Shown: positions 24,142 to 32,823, numbered from the stretch's first letter. The stretch is 48,374 nt of DNA from Erysipelotrichaceae bacterium (GCA_015058875.1 SVBN01000018.1:1-48374), one strand, 5' to 3'. The notes: generated from the letters alone by a model not told the origin. Numbers and translations: made by a program.

Positions 24142-26004
24142 TTATTCGTTTTCATCTTCCGGCGATGTTTCATTTTCGGGTTTTTCGAATACACCGTCGT
24201 CATACAGTATCTGCATGAATTCTTCGCCGGTAATGGTTTCCTTTTCGTACAGATATTCTGCAATTTTATCCAGTTCCGCACGGTTGTCTTCCAGAAGCTT
24301 CCGGGCTTTTGCGTGCTGGGTTTTTACCAGTTCAATGACTCTGCGGTCGATATCTGCGGCAGTATTCTGAGAACAGCTCATGGATGTATCGCCGCCGAGA
24401 TACTGATTCTGTACGGTTTCCATTGCGACCATATCGAAGTCATCGCTCATGCCGTAACGGGTGATCATCGCCCTGGCAATTCTTGTGGCCTGCTCAATAT
24501 CATTGGAAGCTCCGGTGGATATCTGGCCGAATACCACTTCTTCGGCAGCTCTGCCGCCGGTCAGCGTTGCGATCCGGTTCTCCAGCTCTTCTTTCGTATA
24601 CAGATAATGGTTTCCTTCTTCGACCTGCATAGTATAGCCGAGCGCTCCCGAGGTTCTCGGAATGATCGTGATCTTCTGTACCGGAGCGCTGTGGCTCTGC
24701 AGTGCTGCGACCAGTGCATGTCCGACTTCATGGTAAGAGACGGTTTTCTTTTCCTGATCCGTCAGGATTGCATTCTTCTTCTCATATCCGGCAAAGACAA
24801 CTTCAATGCTGGCTTCCAGATCTTCTTGCGTAACGGCGGAACGCGACTGCCGTACGGCACGCAGGGCGCCTTCGTTGATGATGTTGGCAAGCTCTGCGCC
24901 GCTGGCACCGCTGGCCATGCGGGCGATCATTTCAAAATCGATATCCGGCGCGCACTGTACCTTTGCGGCGTGAACTTTCAGAATGGCTTCACGGCCTTTG
25001 AGGTCCGGCAGTTCCACCGGCACTCTGCGGTCAAAGCGGCCCGGTCTCAGCAGTGCGACATCCAAAGATTCCGGACGGTTGGTTGCGGCCAGAATGACGA
25101 CGCCGTTGTTGGACTCAAATCCGTCCATTTCCGTAAGCAGCTGGTTGAGCGTCTGCTCGCGTTCATCGTTTCCGCCGATATTGCCGGAAACACGCTTTCC
25201 GCCGATCGCATCGATTTCATCTATGAATACAATGCACGGCGCCTTTTCCTTAGCCTGTTTGAACAGGTCACGGACTTTGGAAGCACCCATGCCGACAAAC
25301 ATTTCAACGAATTCCGAACCGCTCATTGAGAAGAACGGGACATTGGATTCACCGGCGACCGCCTTTGCCAGCATCGTCTTGCCGGTTCCCGGAGGACCTA
25401 CCAGCAGGATACCCTTCGGCATCTTGGCGCCGATCTTGGAATACTTTGTGGGATCATGCAGGTAATCGACGATTTCCTGAAGCGATTCTTTGGCTTCATC
25501 CTCTCCGGCCACATCCTTGAACAGAATACCGGTCGTTGATTTGATATAGACTCTGGCGTTTGATTTTCCCATGTTGAACATCAGGGAATTCCCTCCGCCT
25601 TCCAGGCGCTTGCTCATGCGGTTGCCGAGATACATGAACAGGGCAATCGGCAGTACCCATGACAGCAGAAGACTGATCCACGGAGAAGCTTCCTGTTTGA
25701 TGTCCGTCGCAAACTCAGCACCGGAGGCATACAGCCGTTCGGTCAGATTCGGATCATTCATCAGTCCGGTTGTATAGATCTGATCGTCCTCACCGGTTTT
25801 TGTGAACAGAATCTGGGTGTCGGTAATTTCCACCGTTTCAATTTCACGGTCCTCTGTCATTTTCATGAAGGTACCGTAATCGACTTTCTGTATTTTTGCC
25901 TGTTCCATCTGCGGGATGGCAAACAGGTTCATTAACATCAGTACAAGGATAACGATGGCGTAGTAGTAAATCATCGGTTTTTTTGGTTTCTCTATCTTAT
26001 CCAT
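24142..26004 (-). CDS. ftsH: ATP-dependent zinc metalloprotease FtsH
   Basis: FtsH degrades misassembled membrane proteins and short-lived regulators. The 620-aa protein has a first membrane span (about 12-30), an extracytoplasmic loop, and a second span (about 110-130). The AAA domain carries Walker A Gly-Pro-Pro-Gly-Thr-Gly-Lys-Thr, Walker B Ile-Val-Phe-Ile-Asp-Glu-Ile-Asp, and the second region of homology Ala-Ala-Thr-Asn-Arg-Pro. The zinc site is His-Glu-Val-Gly-His. The acidic tail is normal. I chose the ATG at 26004, which has AGAGGTGG upstream. A 27-residue extension would read through the CIRCE element. A CIRCE box 24 nt before the start points to HrcA control. Confidence 0.95.
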   Translation of the reverse strand: MDKIEKPKKPMIYYYAIVILVLMLMNLFAIPQMEQAKIQKVDYGTFMKMTEDREIETVEITDTQILFTKTGEDDQIYTTGLMNDPNLTERLYASGAEFATDIKQEASPWISLLLSWVLPIALFMYLGNRMSKRLEGGGNSLMFNMGKSNARVYIKSTTGILFKDVAGEDEAKESLQEIVDYLHDPTKYSKIGAKMPKGILLVGPPGTGKTMLAKAVAGESNVPFFSMSGSEFVEMFVGMGASKVRDLFKQAKEKAPCIVFIDEIDAIGGKRVSGNIGGNDEREQTLNQLLTEMDGFESNNGVVILAATNRPESLDVALLRPGRFDRRVPVELPDLKGREAILKVHAAKVQCAPDIDFEMIARMASGASGAELANIINEGALRAVRQSRSAVTQEDLEASIEVVFAGYEKKNAILTDQEKKTVSYHEVGHALVAALQSHSAPVQKITIIPRTSGALGYTMQVEEGNHYLYTKEELENRIATLTGGRAAEEVVFGQISTGASNDIEQATRIARAMITRYGMSDDFDMVAMETVQNQYLGGDTSMSCSQNTAADIDRRVIELVKTQHAKARKLLEDNRAELDKIAEYLYEKETITGEEFMQILYDDGVFEKPENETSPEDENE

Positions 26005-26027
26005 AAGCCACCTCTCTGCAAAACAGT

Positions 26028-26054
26028 TTAGCACACAAAGCTCAAGAGTGCTAA
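26028..26054 (-). promoter_or_regulatory. CIRCE element (HrcA operator) of ftsH
   Basis: On the minus strand, TTAGCACTC-N9-GTGTGCTAA matches the CIRCE consensus TTAGCACTC-N9-GAGTGCTAA with one mismatch and the exact 9-nt spacer. It lies in the leader just upstream of the ftsH ribosome-binding site, the usual position for HrcA repression. Confidence 0.88.
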
Positions 26055-26189
26055 TGTTGTGCTTCATTTCATGCAGAATTCGCAAATTGCGGCCAGATCA
26101 TGTGATCGTAAGAAATTCTTAATGGTTTTCCTGCTGTTTTCTTAATCGGGCTGTGCGCAAAAATATAGGGGAAAGAGCAGGTATATCTC

Positions 26190-26696
26190 ATGAAAAGAAT
26201 CATTACGAATCACAGCTTCCTGTTTGCCCTCGGCATGATTGCAGGCTTCCTGGATATGGGCACCCATCATTTCCTTGAACTTGCGGTATGGATGATTCCG
26301 TTCGTTGTGTACGGCATCATATCTTCCGATTCCCTGAAATCCAGAGCAATGGTGCTTTCCTTTTCAGCAGGGGCGCTGATTTCCGTATCCCTGTTTGAAG
26401 CGTTCTTCGGATATCCGTCCGCATTCCGCCCGGCTGCAGCATGCATTGCATCGCTGGCCGCATACTGTACGGGCATCGTATTCCGCGGCGGGTTCTTCAG
26501 ATCCATCATCTACGGCTTGTGTTCCATGACCGGCGTCATCCTGCTGGAAGAAGGACCGGGACCGGCCGGGGCAGGCATTCTGATCGGAGTGGCGCTGGAG
26601 ATGAAGCATATTGCCGGACAGATTGATCCGGACGGCAGTGCATTCTCATTGCGGAACCTTCTTCCGCTGCGCAGATACTCCCGATTCCCCGGATAA
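26190..26696 (+). CDS. hypothetical membrane protein, 168 aa
   Basis: This is an integral membrane protein with about five hydrophobic segments and a short basic C-terminal tail (Arg-Arg-Tyr-Ser-Arg). No conserved motif is recognised. The start is preceded by an AGAGCAGG-type purine run. It is monocistronic, between divergent ftsH and the ECF S-component gene, whose promoter follows directly. Function not assigned. Confidence 0.65.
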   Translation: MKRIITNHSFLFALGMIAGFLDMGTHHFLELAVWMIPFVVYGIISSDSLKSRAMVLSFSAGALISVSLFEAFFGYPSAFRPAAACIASLAAYCTGIVFRGGFFRSIIYGLCSMTGVILLEEGPGPAGAGILIGVALEMKHIAGQIDPDGSAFSLRNLLPLRRYSRFPG

Positions 26697-26705
26697 GTAT
26701 TTCTC

Positions 26706-26734
26706 TTGACGGCAGACTTTCTGATTACTATCAT
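26706..26734 (+). promoter_or_regulatory. promoter and leader of the ECF S-component gene
   Basis: TTGACG (26706-26711), a 17-bp spacer, and TATCAT (26729-26734). The transcript would have a leader of about 110 nt with small hairpins (CGGC-ACGAA-GCCG near 26753; ACATCA...TGATGT near 26760-26776). No known riboswitch was recognised in it. Confidence 0.65.
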
Positions 26735-26851
26735 TTTTTCAGCGGCACGAAGCCGTGAACATCAGAATAATGATGTGAATCCTCATTCCCCGGAATGCTC
26801 TTTACGAAGAAGGGCGGTGTTCAGACGGACACAGGAAAGGAAAAGGATATC

Positions 26852-27379
26852 ATGAACACAAACATCAGAAAGATGACACTGGCCGCAATGTTTCTGGCAA
26901 TCGGTCAGGTGCTGCCCTTTATCACAGGACAGATCCCCCAGATCGGGGTGATGCTGTCGCCGATGCATTTTCCGGTACTTTTATGCGGAATGGTCTGCGG
27001 CTGGCAGTACGGCGGACTGGTCGGATTTATCTGTCCGCTGCTGAGATCGATTCTCTTCGGCATGCCGAGAATGTATCCGAACGCTGTCGGAATGGCATTT
27101 GAGCTCTGCACTTACGGCATTGTTTCCGGACTGATTCTGGCAAAATTCGAAAAGAAAACGATCCCGAACATCTATATTGCACTGATTACGGCAATGCTTG
27201 CCGGCAGGGTGGTCTGGGGAATTGCCCAGACACTGCTCTTAAGCGGAAGCAGCTCGCCGTTTACATTCCAGGCATTCCTGGCCGGCGGCTTTCTCAATGC
27301 AATACCCGGCATTATCGCGCAGCTGATCCTGATCCCGCTGATTATGCGGGCACTGGTGCAGGGCGGACTGGTCCGCTGA
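26852..27379 (+). CDS. ECF transporter S component (substrate-binding membrane subunit)
   Basis: This is a 175-aa membrane protein with about six helices, fitting the S component of energy-coupling factor vitamin importers. It binds a micronutrient and docks with the shared EcfA-EcfA'-EcfT module, which is encoded elsewhere. Family-like segments include Met-Thr-Leu-Ala-Ala-Met-Phe-Leu-Ala-Ile-Gly at the start, Met-His-Phe-Pro-Val-Leu-Leu-Cys-Gly, and Gly-Arg-Val-Val-Trp-Gly. I chose the ATG at 26852, with AGGAAAAGG upstream. The substrate is not determined. A pantothenate-type group is possible but not shown. Confidence 0.8.
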   Translation: MNTNIRKMTLAAMFLAIGQVLPFITGQIPQIGVMLSPMHFPVLLCGMVCGWQYGGLVGFICPLLRSILFGMPRMYPNAVGMAFELCTYGIVSGLILAKFEKKTIPNIYIALITAMLAGRVVWGIAQTLLLSGSSSPFTFQAFLAGGFLNAIPGIIAQLILIPLIMRALVQGGLVR

Positions 27380-27403
27380 AGCGACAGATTCTGAGAAATG
27401 TTT

Positions 27404-27442
27404 AAAACAACAGCATGCAATTAAACGCGTGCTGTTGTTTTT
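27404..27442 (+). terminator. terminator of the ECF S-component gene
   Basis: AAAACAACAGCATGC (27404-27418) pairs with GCGTGCTGTTGTTTT (27427-27441). This is a 15-bp stem with one G-T pair, and the T-run lies at its end. It lies upstream of the MarR gene. Confidence 0.85.
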
Positions 27443-27483
27443 GCGTGTGCGTTATTGTATCATTGTTTTCGGGAGGTGATTTC

Positions 27484-27948
27484 ATGGATCTGGGGCTGAG
27501 AATCAAGAAGATCAATGATCTGATGGAAAAAAGAGCAAACCATCAGATGCAGAAGGAAGACCTGACGTTTTCCCAGCATCATGTTCTGGTTTATCTGATT
27601 CAATGTCCGGAGTACACGGCTCCTTTAAAGGAACTGGAAAAGTATTTCCGGGTAGCTCAGGCAACCATGGCAGGCATCGTTGTCCGGCTGGAGTCGAAAG
27701 GACTGGTCGAAAGCTCTGTTTCTTCGAAGGACAAGCGTGTCAAGATGGTGACGCTGACGGAAGAAGGGGCAGAAAGCTGCCGCCGCTCATACCGCAATAT
27801 GAAAGCGGGTGAGGAAAAACTGAAAGCAAGACTGAGTGAAGATGATGTCCGGGAACTGGAACGGCTTCTGGATATTGTGTATCAGACGATGCATGATGAT
27901 CTGGAAACAGATGAATCCATGAAGGAAAACGGAAAGGAGAACTTATGA
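27484..27948 (+). CDS. MarR-family transcriptional regulator of the ABC exporter
   Basis: This is a 154-aa winged-helix repressor. It has the MarR pattern Leu-Thr-Phe-Ser-Gln-His-His-Val-Leu-Val-Tyr-Leu at about 27-38. The recognition helix region is Ala-Gln-Ala-Thr-Met-Ala-Gly-Ile-Val-Val-Arg-Leu, and the wing is Ser-Ser-Lys-Asp-Lys-Arg-Val-Lys. The start follows a strong GGGAGGTGAT box. The stop overlaps the start of the first ABC exporter gene (ATGA), so regulator and pump are in one operon. By analogy with LmrCD/EfrCD-type systems it probably represses its own operon and is released by a pump substrate. Confidence 0.9.
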   Translation: MDLGLRIKKINDLMEKRANHQMQKEDLTFSQHHVLVYLIQCPEYTAPLKELEKYFRVAQATMAGIVVRLESKGLVESSVSSKDKRVKMVTLTEEGAESCRRSYRNMKAGEEKLKARLSEDDVRELERLLDIVYQTMHDDLETDESMKENGKENL

Positions 27949-29696
27949 TCAAAAAACTGATGAGCCATATCGGGGAATATAAAAAGCAGGCCATCCTGAC
28001 GCCGATCTTCATGATCGGTGAAGTCCTGATGGAAGTGCTGATCCCGTATGTTACCGCAAGTCTGATCGATAAAGGCATCGAAGCCGGAAATATGCCGGCA
28101 GTATGGAAATACGGCCTGATCATGCTGGTGATTGCATTCTTCAGTCTGTTCTGCGGCGCAATGTCCGGAAAAAACAGTGCCGAGGCATCCACCGGATTTG
28201 CCGCGAACCTGCGGAAGAGCATGTATGAAAAGATCCAGACATTCTCATTTGCCAATATCGATAAATTTTCTACGGCGGGTCTGGTAACCCGTATGACAAC
28301 GGATGTGACCAATCTGGAAAACGCATTCCAGATGATTATCCGCATTGCCGTGCGTCCCCCGGTGATGCTGGTAATGTCGATTGTCATGTGTCTGACAATC
28401 AGTCCGTCCCTCAGCATGATCTTCGTTGTGGCGGTTGTGATCCTTGCAATTGCATTGTCGATCCTGGTCACAAAAACAACCGGAATCTTCCGGCAGACAT
28501 TTGAAAAATATGATGAACTGAATGCGAGCGTACAGGAAAACGTGTCCGCGTCCAGAGTCGTCAAGGCATTCGTGCGTGAGGACTATGAAACGCAGAAGTT
28601 CACGAAGGCGGCGGGAAATCTGAAGAAGATGTTTGTCAGCGCCGAAGCCCTGATCGCATTGAACAATCCGGTCATGATGATGGTTGTCTACGGATGCATT
28701 ATTTCCCTGAGCTGGTTCGGTGCGAAGCAGGTTGTCGGCGGCGTGCTGACAACGGGTGAGCTGACATCCATGTTCTCCTATATCATGAACATCCTGATGT
28801 CGCTGATGATGCTGTCGATGGTCTTTGTCATGATCACCATGTCGGCAGCCAGCGCAAGACGTATTTCCGAAGTGCTGGATGAAGTTCCGGATATTCAGAA
28901 TCCGGAGAATCCGGTGATGGAAGTGCAGAACGGTCAGATTGATTTCGACCATGTTTATTTCTCCTATAAAACAGAGGGCAGCGGCGATGCCGTGCTGGAA
29001 GATATTGATCTGCATATCAGATCCGGTGAAACGATCGGTATTATCGGCGGCACCGGTTCCGGAAAATCCACGCTGGTATCCCTGATCTCACGTCTGTATG
29101 ACGCAACCGAAGGTGCGGTCAGCGTCGGCGGCGTCAATGTAAAGGATTATGATCAGGAAGTGCTGAGAAACAAGGTGGCGGTCGTATTGCAGAAGAACGT
29201 CCTGTTTGCCGGTACGATTCTTGACAATCTGAGATGGGGAAACGAAAACGCAACGGAAGAGGAATGCATTCAGGCGTGCCGTCTGGCCTGCGCGGATGAA
29301 TTTATCGAACGTTTCCCGGACGGATACAATACCTGGATCGAGCAGGGCGGAAACAATGTGTCCGGAGGACAGAAACAGCGTCTGTGTATTGCCAGAGCGC
29401 TTCTGAAAAATCCGAAGATACTGATCCTGGATGACTCCACATCGGCTGTTGATACAGCGACGGACGCAAAGATCCGTCAGGCATTCGCAACTACGATTCC
29501 GGATACGACCAAGCTGATCATTGCCCAGAGAATCTCTTCCGTACAGCATGCGGACAGAATTCTGGTGCTCAATGAAGGCAAGGTGGACGGATTCGATACG
29601 CATGAAAACCTGCTGAAGACAAATAAGATATACAGTGAAATCTATGAAACACAGGTGCACGGCAATGCGGACTTCGACGCTCCGCAGCCGGAATAA
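27945..29696 (+). CDS. heterodimeric ABC exporter, subunit 1 (degenerate catalytic site)
   Basis: This is a 583-aa half-transporter with six membrane helices (1-310) and one nucleotide-binding domain. Walker A is Gly-Gly-Thr-Gly-Ser-Gly-Lys-Ser-Thr and the signature is Asn-Val-Ser-Gly-Gly-Gln-Lys-Gln-Arg. Walker B reads Ile-Leu-Ile-Leu-Asp-Asp-Ser-Thr, so the catalytic Glu is replaced by Asp, the mark of the non-consensus site in heterodimeric exporters. It must pair with the downstream subunit. Such pumps export lipophilic drugs, peptides or lipids. It is co-transcribed with the MarR gene. Confidence 0.92.
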   Translation: MIKKLMSHIGEYKKQAILTPIFMIGEVLMEVLIPYVTASLIDKGIEAGNMPAVWKYGLIMLVIAFFSLFCGAMSGKNSAEASTGFAANLRKSMYEKIQTFSFANIDKFSTAGLVTRMTTDVTNLENAFQMIIRIAVRPPVMLVMSIVMCLTISPSLSMIFVVAVVILAIALSILVTKTTGIFRQTFEKYDELNASVQENVSASRVVKAFVREDYETQKFTKAAGNLKKMFVSAEALIALNNPVMMMVVYGCIISLSWFGAKQVVGGVLTTGELTSMFSYIMNILMSLMMLSMVFVMITMSAASARRISEVLDEVPDIQNPENPVMEVQNGQIDFDHVYFSYKTEGSGDAVLEDIDLHIRSGETIGIIGGTGSGKSTLVSLISRLYDATEGAVSVGGVNVKDYDQEVLRNKVAVVLQKNVLFAGTILDNLRWGNENATEEECIQACRLACADEFIERFPDGYNTWIEQGGNNVSGGQKQRLCIARALLKNPKILILDDSTSAVDTATDAKIRQAFATTIPDTTKLIIAQRISSVQHADRILVLNEGKVDGFDTHENLLKTNKIYSEIYETQVHGNADFDAPQPE

Positions 29697-29708
29697 AGGA
29701 GGTGCGAT

Positions 29709-31604
29709 ATGAGAGGACCCAGAAATCTCGGACCGCGTCCGAAAGTCAAAAAGGGAACGCTGACAAGAGTTCTGAAGTATACGCTGAAGAACTACCTGCC
29801 GCACATGATCCTGGTTGTGATCTTCATTATTCTCAATGCCGTATGCACGCTGCAGGGAACTCTGTTCATGCAGAAACTGATCGACGTATATATCCTGCCG
29901 ATGGTCAGAACCGGAAGCACGGATTTTGGCCCGCTGGCTGAGGCGCTGCGCAGACTTGCGGCCATCCTGGTGGTCGGCATCTTCTCGGCATATGCATATA
30001 ACCGGATCATGGTAACCGTATCGCAGGGAACCATGGAAAAGATGCGTATTGAACTGTTCAGCCACATGCAGACGCTGCCGATCCGCTATTTTGATACCCA
30101 TGCGCACGGCGATACGATGTCCATCTATACCAACGATATCGATACCATGCGTCAGGTGATCGGTCAGACGATACCGCAGGTTATCAGCTCCGCCGCAACG
30201 ATCATCACTACATTTATCTCCATGGTCCGGATGAGCCTGCCGCTGACCGGCGTATCGCTGATCATGATCTGCGTCATGATGTTTGTCTCCGGTAAAGTCG
30301 GCGGACAGTCCAGGAAGTATTTCGTGGAACGTCAGAAGGCACTGGGTCAGGTCAACGGCTTTGTCGAGGAAATGGTGGAAGGACAGAAAGTCATCAAGGT
30401 GTTCTGCCATGAGGAAAAGGCAATCGAACGGTTTGCCGTTCTGAGCGGACAGCTGCGGGAAAGCGCCAGAAAGGCAAACACATTTGCCAATATTCTGATG
30501 CCGATCAACGCCAACCTCGGCAATATCAGTTATGTGCTGATTGCCGTGACCGGCGCTGCGCTGTCGCTGAGCGGGCTGAGCGCTTTGACGCTTGGTTCCA
30601 TCGTCTCCTTCCTGACGCTGAACAGAAACTTCACGCGTCCTGTTTCCCAGATTTCCCAGCAGGTCAACTCTGTCGCCATGGCAATGGCAGGCGCAGAGAG
30701 AATCTTCTCCCTGCTGGATGAACCGAGTGAAGCGGATGAAGGTTACGTCGAGCTGGTCAATGTCATTGAACATGAAGACGGCACACTCGAGGAAACAAAG
30801 AAAAAGACCGGCAAGTGGGCATGGAGACATCCGCATAAGGCGGAAGGAACCGTCACCTACCAGAGGCTGGAAGGAAAGATCAATATGTATGATGTGGACT
30901 TCAGCTATGACGGCAAGAAAACCGTTCTGCACAATATCACGCTGTTCGGTCTGCCCGGACAGAAGATTGCATTTGTCGGGTCCACCGGTGCCGGCAAGAC
31001 AACGATTACAAACCTGATCAACCGTTTCTACGATATCGCGGACGGCAAGATCAGATACGATGATATCAATATCAACAAGATCAAGAAGCCGGATCTGAGA
31101 AGATCACTCGGTATGGTTCTGCAGGATACGCACCTGTTTACCGGGACGATTATGGACAATATCCGCTACGGCAGACTGGATGCGACCGATGAGGAATGTA
31201 TTGCGGCCGCAAAGCTTGCCAATGCGGACGGATTCATCCGCAGACTTCCGGACGGATATAATACGCATATCACTGGAGACGGCGGATCATTATCCCAGGG
31301 TGAACGCCAGCTGCTTGCGATCGCAAGGGCAGCTGTCGCAGATCCTCCGGTCATGATTCTGGATGAAGCGACATCCTCCATCGATACCAGAACCGAAACA
31401 CTTGTCCAGAGAGGCATGGATGCGCTGATGAAGGGCAGAACGACATTCGTCATTGCCCACCGCCTGTCTACAGTCCAGAACAGCGACTGCATTATGGTCC
31501 TGGAACAGGGAAGAATCATTGAACGCGGTACACACAATGAACTGCTTGAAAAGAAGGGCAGATACTACCAGCTGTATACCGGCAATAAGATAGACGAAGC
31601 ATAA
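29709..31604 (+). CDS. heterodimeric ABC exporter, subunit 2 (catalytic)
   Basis: This is a 631-aa half-transporter with six membrane helices and a nucleotide-binding domain. A linker of about 55 residues between them (Gly-Thr-Leu-Glu-Glu-Thr-Lys-Lys-Lys-Thr-Gly-Lys-Trp-Ala-Trp) is typical of this subfamily's larger partner. Walker A is Gly-Ser-Thr-Gly-Ala-Gly-Lys-Thr-Thr, the signature is Leu-Ser-Gln-Gly-Glu-Arg, and Walker B is Met-Ile-Leu-Asp-Glu-Ala-Thr with the catalytic Glu intact. It follows subunit 1 by 12 nt with an AAAGGAGG box. A terminator closes the operon. Confidence 0.92.
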   Translation: MRGPRNLGPRPKVKKGTLTRVLKYTLKNYLPHMILVVIFIILNAVCTLQGTLFMQKLIDVYILPMVRTGSTDFGPLAEALRRLAAILVVGIFSAYAYNRIMVTVSQGTMEKMRIELFSHMQTLPIRYFDTHAHGDTMSIYTNDIDTMRQVIGQTIPQVISSAATIITTFISMVRMSLPLTGVSLIMICVMMFVSGKVGGQSRKYFVERQKALGQVNGFVEEMVEGQKVIKVFCHEEKAIERFAVLSGQLRESARKANTFANILMPINANLGNISYVLIAVTGAALSLSGLSALTLGSIVSFLTLNRNFTRPVSQISQQVNSVAMAMAGAERIFSLLDEPSEADEGYVELVNVIEHEDGTLEETKKKTGKWAWRHPHKAEGTVTYQRLEGKINMYDVDFSYDGKKTVLHNITLFGLPGQKIAFVGSTGAGKTTITNLINRFYDIADGKIRYDDININKIKKPDLRRSLGMVLQDTHLFTGTIMDNIRYGRLDATDEECIAAAKLANADGFIRRLPDGYNTHITGDGGSLSQGERQLLAIARAAVADPPVMILDEATSSIDTRTETLVQRGMDALMKGRTTFVIAHRLSTVQNSDCIMVLEQGRIIERGTHNELLEKKGRYYQLYTGNKIDEA

Positions 31605-31611
31605 ACAGCAG

Positions 31612-31664
31612 AAATCCTCCCATCATTGCTGCATATCGCAGTATGTCAGCGGGAGGGTTTTTTC
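31612..31664 (+). terminator. terminator of the MarR-ABC exporter operon
   Basis: AAATCCTCCC (31612-31621) pairs with GGGAGGGTTT (31651-31660) around a small inner hairpin, followed by a six-T run. Confidence 0.85.
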
Positions 31665-31682
31665 TGTTGGCTGCAGTTCTGT

Positions 31683-32203
31683 TCAGCGCCGGAGTATCTT
31701 CCTGACTTCTTCAATCAGCGCCTCCGCCTGGTCCGGAAGGACATGATACTTTCGACATGCCAGGACCGTATCATAGACGGTCAGAGGCGTGACGGACCGG
31801 AAGACAAGTCTGTCTCCGGTATAACGGAGAATGCTTCCCTCTGTGCACAGGGCATTCGCGAAGCCCGACTGCACAAGCGGCAGGATTCCCTGAATTAGGG
31901 TATACGTTCCGCAGATGCTGAGCTCCTATCTGGAAATATCCAGTTTCTTTGGGAAACGCGGATTGATATAGCGCTGAAATACCAGGAGATTCATCTCTTC
32001 CGGGGCAATTGCGGATAGTTGTGCATGCGGATCGTCTTCCTTCATCAGGATGCCGAGAGGATCCTGCATTCCGAGTGAAATATAATTGTATTTTGCACTG
32101 TCAAACGGTTCCCTCAGTATGGCAAGGTCTGCGATATCCTCGTCGAGATCATGCATGGAGGTTTCCGTATCCTTCGTTGAGATCATATATTTTACCGCCG
32201 GAT
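31683..32203 (-). pseudogene. LysR-family regulator remnant (effector domain only)
   Basis: The minus strand encodes most of a LysR substrate-binding domain: His-Pro-Ala-Val-Lys-Tyr-Met-Ile, then Asp-Leu-Ala-Ile-Leu-Arg-Glu-Pro, ending Val-Arg-Lys-Ile-Leu-Arg-Arg. It is broken by an in-frame TAG at 31926-31928, and the same frame continues with coherent residues after the stop. The N-terminal helix-turn-helix is missing: at about 32203 the sequence changes abruptly into the GH1 remnant on the other strand. This is a dead gene. Confidence 0.8.
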
Positions 32204-32398
32204 GTGCTCGGCTATACGATGTGGGCATTTACCGACTGTGTGTCCGCAATCACCGGCGAATACAAAAAGAGATACGGACTTGTGTATATTAACCGCCATG
32301 ATGACGGAAGCGGGAATTTCGAACGTATCCCCAAAGCATCCTTTGATTATTACAGACAGGTTATACGGCAGGGAGGGATCGAAGATGAAATATCGTAA
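32204..32398 (+). pseudogene. GH1 6-phospho-beta-glucosidase remnant (C-terminal about 64 aa)
   Basis: The frame reads Val-Leu-Gly-Tyr-Thr-Met-Trp-Ala-Phe-Thr-Asp, then Lys-Lys-Arg-Tyr-Gly-Leu-Val-Tyr-Ile-Asn-Arg, then Lys-Ala-Ser-Phe-Asp-Tyr-Tyr. This is the conserved C-terminal part of family-1 phospho-glucosidases. The other about 400 residues are absent. The fragment begins exactly where the LysR fragment ends, which points to one deletion that joined divergent genes. Confidence 0.82.
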
Positions 32399-32507
32399 GC
32401 TGGGATGGACCGGCGAACGGATTTCGGCTGTATGGGATGAGCCGGGGGTCGACGATTCTGCGGATAAAAAAGAGATGACTGAACTGCTTCCTGCGTTTCA
32501 CAAATAA
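32385..32507 (+). pseudogene. aldo/keto reductase remnant (N-terminus, internally deleted)
   Basis: The frame starts Met-Lys-Tyr-Arg-Lys-Leu-Gly-Trp-Thr-Gly-Glu-Arg-Ile-Ser-Ala-Val, the hallmark start of aldo/keto reductases. After 16 residues the family pattern is lost, and the frame ends at 40 aa. Its start overlaps the end of the GH1 fragment by 14 nt, so it was the next gene of the same operon. A GGGAGGG ribosome-binding site survives. Confidence 0.7.
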
Positions 32508-32520
32508 ATTAAAAAAGTAC

Positions 32521-32549
32521 TTGCACAACTCAGAATGCCATGGTATATT
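32521..32549 (+). promoter_or_regulatory. promoter of the tRNA cluster
   Basis: TTGCAC (32521-32526), a 17-bp spacer, and TATATT (32544-32549), 19 nt ahead of tRNA-Ser. Confidence 0.65.
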
Positions 32550-32567
32550 TAATGAGCACTTGGCAGT

Positions 32568-32658
32568 GAAGAAGTACTCAAGAGGTCGAAGAGGTGCCCC
32601 TGCTAAGGGCATAGGTCGGGAAACCGGCGCGAGGGTTCAAATCCCTCCTTCTTCGCCA
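32568..32658 (+). tRNA. tRNA-Ser(GCT)
   Basis: The acceptor stem is GAAGAAG/CTTCTTC, the anticodon GCT is at 32602-32604 within CCCT-GCT-AAGGG, and a long variable arm is typical of serine tRNA. The T-loop is TTCAAAT and CCA is encoded (32656-32658). Confidence 0.96.
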
Positions 32659-32662
32659 TACT

Positions 32663-32738
32663 GGTCCGGTGGTGTAGCGGTTAACATGCCTCCCTGTCAC
32701 GGAGGAGATCGCGAGTTCGATTCTCGTCCGGACCGCCA
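32663..32738 (+). tRNA. tRNA-Asp(GTC)
   Basis: The acceptor stem is GGTCCGG/CCGGACC, the anticodon GTC is at 32696-32698, and the T-loop is TTCGATT. CCA is encoded (32736-32738). It lies 4 nt after tRNA-Ser. Confidence 0.96.
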
Positions 32739-32743
32739 GTTTC

Positions 32744-32814
32744 GCGAGTGTAGTTCAATGGTAGAACGCAACCTTGCCAAGGTTGACACGGCGGTTCGAT
32801 TCCGCTCACTCGCT
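32744..32814 (+). tRNA. tRNA-Gly(GCC), CCA not encoded
   Basis: The acceptor stem is GCGAGTG/CACTCGC, the anticodon GCC is at 32776-32778, the T-loop is TTCGATT, and the discriminator is T at 32814. The following bases are CCT, not CCA, so the end must be completed by the CCA-adding enzyme. Confidence 0.95.
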
Positions 32815-32823
32815 CCTGACCTT

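Noticed and set aside
24313-25329. 338-codon plus-strand open frame within ftsH
   Set aside because: It is antisense to the conserved AAA and protease domains of FtsH, with no plausible start signal.
24142-26085. Longer FtsH start at 26085
   Set aside because: It would translate through the CIRCE element. The ATG at 26004 has a proper ribosome-binding site and matches the normal FtsH N-terminus.
29088-30932. 614-codon open frame on the minus strand over the two ABC exporter genes
   Set aside because: It is antisense to two clearly conserved ABC subunits. Its residues are His/Arg/Cys-rich, with no motif and no ribosome-binding site.
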